Source: Geojedonia litorea
Lineage (GTDB): Bacteria > Bacteroidota > Bacteroidia > Flavobacteriales > Flavobacteriaceae
DNA: 64,000 nt
Reading direction: 5' to 3'
NCBI RefSeq assembly: GCF_042654525.1
Contig: NZ_JBHSGP010000008.1
Coordinates: 124,001 to 188,000, forward strand
Part shown: positions 7,697 through 14,453 of the stretch, piece after piece
Position numbering within the stretch: the first letter of the stretch is position 1
Layout: every line of letters starts with the position of its first letter
The notes under the pieces: model-generated
Seen by the model: the letters and a program-made list of their open reading frames with translations, nothing else
The model's database searches: none
What the model was told of the DNA's origin: nothing
Program-made: the position numbers and the translations under genes

Positions 7697-8245
7697 ATGA
7701 AAAAAATATTACCCATACTGTTATTAGCTTTAATCACCTTTAGTTGTTCGGAACTTAAACAAAACAGAGAAAAAAGTGAGGAAATAAACCATTTGCGTGC
7801 TCAAATAGACAGTTTAAATAAATTAAATTCTGAGAAATCAAATGCTATTAATGGACAAATTGCAACATTCTTGACCTTTCAAAAAGAAGATGCAGAACAG
7901 GCAATGAATTTTTATATAGGGTTGTTTGACAATTCAAACATTGTTAATATAAAGCGTTGGGGAACGGATGGGCCCGGGAAAGAAGGCACAGTAATGCACG
8001 CCGTATTTCATTTGAATGGAAAATTATTTATGTGCAGCGACAGCCCACCAGTACATGATTGGGACTTTACTCCTGCAGTCTCCAATTATGTTGAATGCAC
8101 CAACGAAAAAGAACTTGAACACTTATTCACAAAACTGTCCGAAAACGGAAACGTTATGATGCCATTGAACAATTATGGTTTCAGTCAAAAATTTGGATTC
8201 GTTGAAGACCGTTTTGGTGTTTCTTGGCAGTTGAATTTACAATAA
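7697..8245 (+). CDS. VOC/PhnB-like domain lipoprotein
   Basis: 182 residues: lipoprotein signal with lipobox ITFSCSEL (Cys17), a short coiled coil (EEINHLRAQIDSLNKLNSEK, about residues 28-47), then a PhnB-like vicinal-oxygen-chelate domain (about 50-182). The PhnB signature is visible as ATFLTFQKEDAEQAMNFYI, then NIVNIKRWG, VMHAVFHLNGKLFMCSDS and the end FGFVEDRFGVSWQLNL. PhnB-like proteins are normally cytosolic; here the domain is tethered to the envelope by lipid and a helical stalk. Catalytic metal ligands of glyoxalases are not conserved in this subfamily, so a binding role is as likely as an enzyme role. It stands alone behind repeat copy D. Confidence 0.8.
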   Translation: MKKILPILLLALITFSCSELKQNREKSEEINHLRAQIDSLNKLNSEKSNAINGQIATFLTFQKEDAEQAMNFYIGLFDNSNIVNIKRWGTDGPGKEGTVMHAVFHLNGKLFMCSDSPPVHDWDFTPAVSNYVECTNEKELEHLFTKLSENGNVMMPLNNYGFSQKFGFVEDRFGVSWQLNLQ

Positions 8246-8324
8246 AAAAAGCTGCAGTTAACAATGTAATTAATTCATACAGCGACGAATTTTTAATTTA
8301 AACTTCTTACTTAAATTTTATATC

Positions 8325-9566
8325 ATGAACATACCACTTAAGCTACGTTTCATTTACCTTTCATTGTCTTTCACATTGGTGCTGTGTACAGCAATGACCT
8401 TCGCTCAAGATAGTGAAACCACCACTTCGCCTTCCTTGCTGCTAGGTCAAGGTGATCAACTCGCGCGTGTAAAGGCAGGACTTAAAGTAGGCCATCCTAA
8501 TTTCGTTGCGGCTTTGAAAACTATTGTTTCAAATGCCGATGCCGCACTAGAGCAACCTACCGTCAACGTTGTGGACGAGGGCGCCGTACCACCTAGCGGC
8601 GACCCACACGACTACTACAGCTATAGCCCTTATTGGTGGCCAAATCCAGAGAATCCAGACGGTCCCTATATTTGGCGCGATGGCGAAGTAAATCCTGACC
8701 GTAAAACTTCAGATATCACTCGAATTGAAGCTATGGTAGATAGAGTCACCTCGCTCATACCCGCGTGGTATTTCACAGGAGACGAGCGCTATGCCGAAAG
8801 TGCTGTGGAGCAACTTCGCACTTGGTTCCTCGATCCTGAAACGAAAATGAATCCCAATGCGCAATTTGGGCAGAAACGTCGTGGTCATGATTATAATAGC
8901 CCATCGGGAGTGTTAGAGGTATGGCGTATGCACTGGGTGATTGATTGTGCCATACTACTGGAATCTTATGCAGGATGGACAGAAGACGATGCCAAGGCCT
9001 TGCGTAGTTGGTTTAGCCAATTCGCCACTTGGATGGTGGAAAGCCCTACAGGCATTGAAGAATCCATGCAACCCAACAACCATGGTACTTGGTATAACGC
9101 CCAACTCATTCTTTACGCACTTTATGGCAACAACTTCGATTTAGCACGCCAACACCTTGATGCCATGCCAACCCGTATATTTTCGCAAGTATTCATTGAT
9201 GGACGCCAACCGCAGGAACTCATCCGTACACGGTCGTTAAACTACAGTATTTTCAATGCTCGGGCTCTAATTACTGTGGCCCGTCTTGGGCGCCATCTCG
9301 ACTACGATCTGTTTGCCTATCGCAGTCTAGAAGGTCGTAGTATAAAGCTGGCGGTTGACTATATGACGCCATTTATTTTGGGTGAGAACGACTGGCCTAT
9401 TGTGCAAATTCGACCCCAAAGTAATGAAAGTGCTGCACAGCTCTATTGGGATGCGTCCATTGGATTTCAGGATCGCGAATATGCCAATGTGCTACGCCAA
9501 CTGCCGGAATCTCCGCTTCCGTCGGCCATCGTGCAATTACTCGATCCATTACCGGATGGTTGGTAA
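8325..9566 (+). CDS. Alginate-lyase-family polysaccharide lyase, secreted
   Basis: 413 residues with a signal peptide ending at TFAQ (about residue 28). It matches the alginate lyase family (Pfam PF05426) through YYSYSPYWWPNPENPDGPYI, the following RDGEVNPD, and PNNHGTWYN (Asn251-Asn252-His253 and Tyr257), where Asn/His/Tyr serve as charge neutraliser and base/acid in this fold. It is expected to cut uronate-containing polysaccharides (alginate or glucuronan) by beta-elimination in the periplasm. Family PL5 or PL38 cannot be settled by eye. There are no SusC/SusD genes nearby, so it is outside a normal polysaccharide utilisation locus. Its DNA is visibly richer in G and C than its neighbours, a sign of recent transfer. 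Confidence 0.85.
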   Translation: MNIPLKLRFIYLSLSFTLVLCTAMTFAQDSETTTSPSLLLGQGDQLARVKAGLKVGHPNFVAALKTIVSNADAALEQPTVNVVDEGAVPPSGDPHDYYSYSPYWWPNPENPDGPYIWRDGEVNPDRKTSDITRIEAMVDRVTSLIPAWYFTGDERYAESAVEQLRTWFLDPETKMNPNAQFGQKRRGHDYNSPSGVLEVWRMHWVIDCAILLESYAGWTEDDAKALRSWFSQFATWMVESPTGIEESMQPNNHGTWYNAQLILYALYGNNFDLARQHLDAMPTRIFSQVFIDGRQPQELIRTRSLNYSIFNARALITVARLGRHLDYDLFAYRSLEGRSIKLAVDYMTPFILGENDWPIVQIRPQSNESAAQLYWDASIGFQDREYANVLRQLPESPLPSAIVQLLDPLPDGW

Positions 9567-9638
9567 ACTTTTCTTACCTACAAAATGAATATACGAGCAT
9601 ATGATAACCGAGTTGCAATAGCCAATAACTAACAAGAT

Positions 9639-9780
9639 TCCCACTTTTTCGGGACATCACTGTGATTAAGTTTTTTTAGACGGATACGCTACAGTCCTAT
9701 GGAACAACACAAAATTGGCAAGCATCTCAAATACGCTATTGGCTATATTGTATTAGTTGATAATCGGGATTAAATGAAAG
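9639..9780 (+). pseudogene. DUF6090 relic with leader hairpin (copy 3)
   Basis: The leader hairpin TCCC-N8-GGGA (9639-9654) is followed after 8 nt by a GTG at 9663. The frame reads VIKFF and then hits a stop because of an extended T run; shifting one base restores RRIRYSPMEQHKIGKHLKYA and IGYIVLV. The membrane helix is broken off after about 35 residues (GATAATCGGGATTAAA). It is a clear relic of the family that also occurs at 1697, 3183, 11041 and 11294. Confidence 0.75.
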
Positions 9781-9801
9781 TTAAAGAAGGCCAAAGAGGG
9801 G

Positions 9802-10632
9802 CTAGAATGTTCCAACAATGCCAATAGTGTTATGTCTAAAGCTTAAATTCCAGTTTACAGTTTTGGGTTTGGCGTGATCGTAATAAACTTTCTTTTTCAT
9901 AAAGTTATCAATACCATCTACCACTACAATTCCTAAAACCATACCTAAACCAACATCACTTACCCAATGTGCATTTGCCCATAATCTAGAAACTGGAGGA
10001 ATCGCACCTACCGTATAGATACCCGCTTTAACCCAAAAATTGTCAAACTGCTTGGCTATGGCATGTGCCATAGTGAATGACAACACCGCATGTCCAGAAG
10101 GGAAGGAATGAAAGCCAGGCTCCTTACTAAAAAAGTTAAATTCATCATGGCTGCCGGTTTTAGGACGCGACCGTCCAACTACCGTTTTAGATACAGATTG
10201 CATAATACCTGAAGCTACTGCACTGGAAATTATTAGGACCCCTGTTCGTCTCAGGTTTTGGTTATCCGTTATAAGTCCCATGCCATAAACTCCAGAAGAA
10301 ATAATGAAAAAGTTTTGTGGACTACCAAAATACCAGCCAAAATCTTTAATGGCATCGGGAATATCTTGTTCATGTCTTAAGAAAAAATCTTGTGCTTCAT
10401 TATCAGCTAAATATAATAAGCTTGTTCCGGCTATTATTCCGCCTGCCGTTAAGAGATCATCATTTTGCCAACGTAAAGGTTGTGTAAACGCATTTCCAAC
10501 ACTTTTAAGAGTAAAGTTGAAGTCGTATTTCAGGTAATTCCAAATTCGCTTATTGGTATTAGAACTATCAAGTTCTTGAGCGAAAACACTACTTGTAATG
10601 AGCAGTAATAGGCCTGTTACATATTTTTTCAT
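9802..10632 (-). CDS. PAP2 family phosphatase
   Basis: 276 residues from the ATG at 10632; an upstream ATG at 10644 would add MYLN, but MKKYVTGLLL is the natural start of the signal peptide (cleavage near SSVFAQE). The three PAP2 motifs are present in order: KTVVGRSRP, SFPSGHAV and SRLWANAHWVSD, which hold the phosphate-binding Lys/Arg, the base His and the nucleophile His. Expected role: dephosphorylation of lipid phosphates (undecaprenyl pyrophosphate or phosphatidic acid type) on the periplasmic side of the membrane. It is the only - strand gene in the first 49 kb. Its 3' end lies about 20 bp from the DUF6090 relic. Confidence 0.85.
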   Translation of the reverse strand: MKKYVTGLLLLITSSVFAQELDSSNTNKRIWNYLKYDFNFTLKSVGNAFTQPLRWQNDDLLTAGGIIAGTSLLYLADNEAQDFFLRHEQDIPDAIKDFGWYFGSPQNFFIISSGVYGMGLITDNQNLRRTGVLIISSAVASGIMQSVSKTVVGRSRPKTGSHDEFNFFSKEPGFHSFPSGHAVLSFTMAHAIAKQFDNFWVKAGIYTVGAIPPVSRLWANAHWVSDVGLGMVLGIVVVDGIDNFMKKKVYYDHAKPKTVNWNLSFRHNTIGIVGTF

Positions 10633-11010
10633 ATTCAAATACACTAGCTTTTACAATGACATGGAACCTAAAGGGATAGGGGCTAGGAATTATTGTCACA
10701 CATAGCCCTATAGGTCTCAGATTTGAACACTTTGAACTAAATGCGAAAATAGTAGAAAATTCGTTTTAATTTTTATCTCAAGTGAACTAATTATTAACGA
10801 AATTGATCTCAAAATAATCCGAGTGGCACTCAAGAATGCCACACCAATTAGGTATAGTAAGCTGCGAATTACTTCGCTTTATTTTGGCAATTTTGTGCTA
10901 AGCAAAACAATATTATAGCTTACTATTATTAAATGATGTGTGTTTTAGTTGCACTAGTCTATTCGGTTTATATTTAGTAAATTAGGTTTTTAATCTACCC
11001 AACCAACTAA
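10633..11010. other. Spacer with perfect hairpin
   Basis: About 380 bp without a gene between PAP2 and the next DUF6090 relic. It contains the perfect hairpin GTGGCA-N8-TGCCAC (10823-10842) without a T-tract, probably not a simple terminator. The rest is AT-rich and should contain the promoter of the PAP2 gene on the - strand. Nothing else is recognised. Confidence 0.4.
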
Positions 11011-11015
11011 TAAGA

Positions 11016-11214
11016 TTCCCGCTTTCTCTGGAACTCAATTATGATCAAATTTTTCAGACGAATTAGACGCGACCTCATGGAGCAAAACAAAACTGCCAAA
11101 AACTTTAGATACGCCATAGGCGAAATCGTGTTAGTGAAATTGTGTTTTCTGGCAGGGCTTGGCAACACAAATTGGAAAAAATTAAGTAATGGGATTATCA
11201 TAAAATTCTTCTAG
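11016..11214 (+). pseudogene. DUF6090 relic with leader hairpin (copy 4)
   Basis: The leader TTCCCGCTTTCTCT-GGAA (11016-11033) precedes an ATG at 11041 by 7 nt. The 57-codon frame starts MIKFFRRIRRDLMEQNK, then NFRYAIGEIVLV, and leaves the family after Val33 (KLCFLAGLGNTNWKK) with a stop at 11212-11214. The membrane helix is cut in half, so it cannot be functional in the normal way. It lies directly upstream of the intact copy at 11294, so the pair is a tandem duplication with one dead member. Confidence 0.75.
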
Positions 11215-11293
11215 ATTCGAAATATCATTTTAACAACCTAAATTAAATCCACCAACCCTTGGGGATGGTCATCACAGAATACAAATTAAAACT

Positions 11294-12049
11294 ATGATAA
11301 AATTCTTTCGAAAAATTCGTCAACAACTCCTTGTCCAAAACAAGATCAGTAAATACTTATTCTACGCCATTGGCGAAATTATATTAGTGGTGATTGGGAT
11401 TTTAATTGCACTGCAGGTGAATATGATGAATGAACAACGAAAAGAAAATGATTTTGAAATTAAAATTCTTAAAGAAATTAAAGGTAATCTGCTAACAGAT
11501 TTAAATGAAATCAGCGAAGATATAGGCTTAATGGATGATATTAACAAAGCCTGTTTAGATGTAAAGCAGCATTTACAAACGCTAGACCAACCTACCGACT
11601 CCTTTTCTATAAGTTCTTCTATTTTGAGAGTGACGCCACATTTTAGTCCCATTAATAGCGGCTATAATTTGTTGCAATCACATGGAGTAAGGATCATTAA
11701 AAATGATAATTTACGTAATGATATTTCATTTCAATACGACATGTTGTATCCTTATTATAAAACCTATGAAGAAGAGCGATCACGATTCCATGCACTTCAT
11801 AGTGAGCCGCAGCTTTTAGATTATTTTTCAATGTATTTTGATAAAACTAAAGATCCGAGCTTCTACGGTTTATATTTTGAAATTAGTTTGGAAGATTATC
11901 AAAAACTAAAATCGGATTCAAAATTTCTTAAGTTAATTACAGCTATTGCCTTTGAGAACAAAACCATTCAGGATCGCGCCAAACGTGTGGAAGCGAGTAT
12001 TAATGCGCTCATTTCTAATATTGAAGTTGAACTCGAGAAAAAAGAATAA
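11294..12049 (+). CDS. DUF6090 family membrane protein, full length
   Basis: 251 residues with the standard layout: MIKFFRKIRQQLLVQNKISK, membrane helix (YAIGEIILVVIGILIALQVN), a charged region rich in Glu and Lys (about residues 48-75), and a soluble domain with SGYNLLQSHGVRIIKNDNLR, the family's most conserved internal block (compare SGNLRLIKNDSLK at 3183). Function unknown. Unlike the other copies its leader does not carry the TCCCG/CGGGA hairpin; instead an imperfect hairpin ACCAACCC-TTG-GGGATGGT lies at 11251-11269, further from the start. It is probably an inner membrane protein with a periplasmic domain. Confidence 0.85.
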   Translation: MIKFFRKIRQQLLVQNKISKYLFYAIGEIILVVIGILIALQVNMMNEQRKENDFEIKILKEIKGNLLTDLNEISEDIGLMDDINKACLDVKQHLQTLDQPTDSFSISSSILRVTPHFSPINSGYNLLQSHGVRIIKNDNLRNDISFQYDMLYPYYKTYEEERSRFHALHSEPQLLDYFSMYFDKTKDPSFYGLYFEISLEDYQKLKSDSKFLKLITAIAFENKTIQDRAKRVEASINALISNIEVELEKKE

Positions 12050-12169
12050 CTATAGATTAGTAGGTGTTTATCTGCTTTTGAAGGTTAACTTTTTTACCTC
12101 GTTTTAAAGTATCTTTATGGGATGATGCGATGAGAATCCTTAACATGTAGACTACAAATTATGAATACA

Positions 12170-12814
12170 ATGAAACTGTCTGTAAAAGCACAAGGTATAG
12201 TTGACCAAATACATCCAGAAACGACCAAACTTGGGGATTTAAGAAAAATTGCCAAAGTATTGAAAACAGACCATAAATTGGCCATGGAGCTTTGGGCAAC
12301 CGGAGCATTTTTGCATAGACAATTAGCAATTTTATTAATGGACAGTAAGCTTCTCAATCAGGATGGTATTGACCAACTAGACCGCGATATGCAGAACCAT
12401 AGCTATGAGGAGCGTAATCATCTAATGGATTGGTTAATGGCCAACCAGCTTACCAAAAGTAAAGCTTTAATTTCTCTTATTACCTCTTGGGAAAAGCGTG
12501 TTTCCTCATTACAACGTCGGGTATTTTGGTATTATCAGGCTAGGTTACGCTGGATGGGAAATACAAAACATTCAAATACAGAATATCTACTAACCCAAAT
12601 AGAACAACACATTGAAAATGAAGAGCCCGAAGTTCAATGGGCCATGAATTTCACAGCTGGCCAGATTGGAAAATGGGAAGAACGCTATCGTAACAGGTGC
12701 ATAGCAATCGGCGAAAACACAGGGCTTTACAAAGACGAAGTTGTTCCTAGAGGATGTACCCCAAGTTATTTGCCCAAATTCATTGCAATAGAAGTTGCCA
12801 AATTAAAAAAGTAA
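12170..12814 (+). CDS. DNA alkylation repair protein (AlkD-like)
   Basis: 214 residues from Met at 12170 (an ATG at 12161 adds MNT). The protein is built of HEAT-like helical repeats; KLGDLRKIAKVLKTDHKLAM, ELWATGAFLHRQLAILLMD and the later FTAGQIGKWEERYRNRCIAIGE are typical of the DNA alkylation repair family (PF08713). AlkD removes bulky or cationic alkylated bases (3-methyladenine, 7-methylguanine) without base flipping. The last 25 residues (GLYKDEVVPRGCTPSYLP) match the C-terminus of flavobacterial members. It is a single-gene unit; no ada or alkA is visible nearby. Confidence 0.8.
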   Translation: MKLSVKAQGIVDQIHPETTKLGDLRKIAKVLKTDHKLAMELWATGAFLHRQLAILLMDSKLLNQDGIDQLDRDMQNHSYEERNHLMDWLMANQLTKSKALISLITSWEKRVSSLQRRVFWYYQARLRWMGNTKHSNTEYLLTQIEQHIENEEPEVQWAMNFTAGQIGKWEERYRNRCIAIGENTGLYKDEVVPRGCTPSYLPKFIAIEVAKLKK

Positions 12815-12971
12815 ATATTAGGCCATTTAATTTCTTAACTAAAATAATTGCATCTTCAATTTGTTACCTTTTTTGAATTCAATTTTAGACATAAATAATC
12901 TAAAATAAAATCAGCCTAATTGTAATAAGTATTATTTTTAAGCCAGTTTAAATTTTTTAGCATATATAGCC

Positions 12972-13667
12972 ATGACACACTTGGTAGATTTAAGTCAAGA
13001 TATATATCCAGGGATGCCAGTTTATAAAGGATTGCCTGAAGTGAAAATGTCGGTTTACGCCACTCATGAGCAATGGGAAGGCATAAAAGATCCTCAAACC
13101 AATACACCAAGTGTTTACAAATTGGAATTAGGAGAGCATACCGGTACCCACGTTGATGCTTTAAACCATATGGCCATAGAAAACAAAGGGCAATCTATAG
13201 ATACCATGCCATTATCTATGTTTTATACCGAAGGTATTTGTTTAGACTTTTCACATAAAGGCTTAAGAGAATTAATTACATCACGAGAAATCCAGGAAGC
13301 TTGTCAAAAAGCGCAACAAGACATAAAAAAAGGGGATACCGTTTTATTATACACAGATCACTATCGCAAGTATTTTGGAACTTCGCATTGGGGTGAAGGT
13401 CCTGGTGTAACTGCCGAGGCAACACGTTGGCTGGGTAATAAAGGTATTGCAGCATTTGGCGTTGAAACCATGTCTCCTGGTGTGCCTAATGTTTCTAATA
13501 AGGAAGTTCATAAAATTTGTGGCGAAATGGGTTTTACACATTATGAGAATATGATCAATCTTCATTGTTTAATTAATAAAGGTCGATTTAGGTTTATTGC
13601 ATTGCCACTTAAAATTAGAGGAGGCACAGGTTCTCCAGTAAGAGCTGTGGCCGTTTTAGAAGATTAA
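12972..13667 (+). CDS. Cyclase family protein (kynurenine formamidase-like)
   Basis: 231 residues starting MTHLVDLSQDIYPGMPVYKG, the usual start of the cyclase family (PF04199). The metal-binding signature HxGTHxDxxxH is present as EHTGTHVDALNH (about residues 56-67), and the second conserved block is GIAAFGVETMSPGVPN. Members are Zn- or Mn-dependent hydrolases of amide or ester bonds, including bacterial arylformamidase (KynB) and isatin hydrolase. No kynurenine pathway genes are near, so the substrate cannot be assigned. It is the last gene before the metal island. Confidence 0.85.
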   Translation: MTHLVDLSQDIYPGMPVYKGLPEVKMSVYATHEQWEGIKDPQTNTPSVYKLELGEHTGTHVDALNHMAIENKGQSIDTMPLSMFYTEGICLDFSHKGLRELITSREIQEACQKAQQDIKKGDTVLLYTDHYRKYFGTSHWGEGPGVTAEATRWLGNKGIAAFGVETMSPGVPNVSNKEVHKICGEMGFTHYENMINLHCLINKGRFRFIALPLKIRGGTGSPVRAVAVLED

Positions 13668-13808
13668 ATTTACGCAAGTGTAATGAATGGTCTTTATGTA
13701 AAATTGTTTATTTTAGATAAGGAATGTGACAAAAATTATAACAACTAAATCCATCAACTTTTTTTAACAGAACTTGTAAATAATGCTATCAATATCTGAT
13801 ATTTTGTT

Positions 13809-14369
13809 ATGAAATTACATATCAAAAATATGGTCTGTAACCGCTGTATTATGGTGGTAAAATCAGAGTTTGAAAAACTTGGTTATAATCCCTTGTCAGT
13901 AAAACTGGGTGAAGTAAAATTGAGTAAAGAATTATCTTCTCAAGAAAAGTCAGAAATTGCGACCGTTATTGAAAGTTTTGGCTTTTCAATTATTGATGAT
14001 AAACGGAGTAGAATCATTGAACAAATTAAAACACTTATTGTTGAGTTAGTTCATCAGCAAAACAACGATATTAAAATTAACCTTTCTACCTATTTAACCA
14101 ACCATATTAATCACGATTATAATTATATTACCAATTTGTTTTCAGAGATAGAAGGGACGACGATTGAAAAGTATTTTATAGCCCAAAAAATCGAGAGGGT
14201 TAAAGAGTTATTAGTTTATGGTGAATTGACATTAAGTGAAATTGCATTTCAACTTAATTATTCCACTCCTAGCCATTTAAGTAATCAGTTTAAAAAAATC
14301 ACAGGACTTACCCCTAAACACTTCAAAAACATAAAATCAGATAAGCGAAAGCCTTTGGATGAGGTGTAA
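13809..14369 (+). CDS. HMA-AraC fusion regulator 1
   Basis: 186 residues. Residues 1-65 look like a small HMA-type metal-binding domain: MKLHIKNMVCNRCIMVVKSE carries a CxxC (Cys10, Cys13) as in copper chaperones, followed by the beta-alpha-beta pattern ending FGFSIID. Residues 80-186 form an AraC-type helix-turn-helix domain with the family signature LVYGELTLSEIAFQLNYST, then HLSNQFKKITGLTPKHFKN. It is a one-component regulator that probably senses Cu+ (or another soft metal) through the CxxC. It lies directly upstream of copA, whose promoter overlaps its stop codon, and has a close paralogue at 17299. It is the best candidate activator of the repeated promoter described below. Confidence 0.85.
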   Translation: MKLHIKNMVCNRCIMVVKSEFEKLGYNPLSVKLGEVKLSKELSSQEKSEIATVIESFGFSIIDDKRSRIIEQIKTLIVELVHQQNNDIKINLSTYLTNHINHDYNYITNLFSEIEGTTIEKYFIAQKIERVKELLVYGELTLSEIAFQLNYSTPSHLSNQFKKITGLTPKHFKNIKSDKRKPLDEV

Positions 14370-14428
14370 TCTTATACGTTTTTCCCAAAAAAATGCAATA
14401 AAATATATAGCTTAAGTGTGCAATTTTG
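14368..14428 (+). promoter_or_regulatory. Shared metal promoter/operator, site 1 (copA)
   Basis: AATCTTATACG block at 14368, ATGCAATA at 14393-14400, exactly 20 nt, then the -7-like box CAATTTTG (14421-14428). The same architecture with the same spacing occurs at 16872, 17933, 23576 and 25728. The site starts inside the stop codon of the HMA-AraC gene. Confidence 0.7.
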
Positions 14429-14451
14429 TATTGTAATTTTAAATACAATAC
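14428..14451. promoter_or_regulatory. Perfect dyad at the copA start region
   Basis: GTATTGTA-N8-TACAATAC is an exact inverted repeat (14428-14435 and 14444-14451) between the -7 box and the ATG at 14454. It is suited to bind a dimeric repressor or to limit translation. A related ATTGTA-N10-TACAAT lies before the second regulator gene. Confidence 0.55.
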
Positions 14452-14453
14452 TT

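Noticed and set aside
10823..10842. GTGGCA/TGCCAC hairpin as terminator
   Set aside because: No T-tract on either strand and not directly after a gene end.
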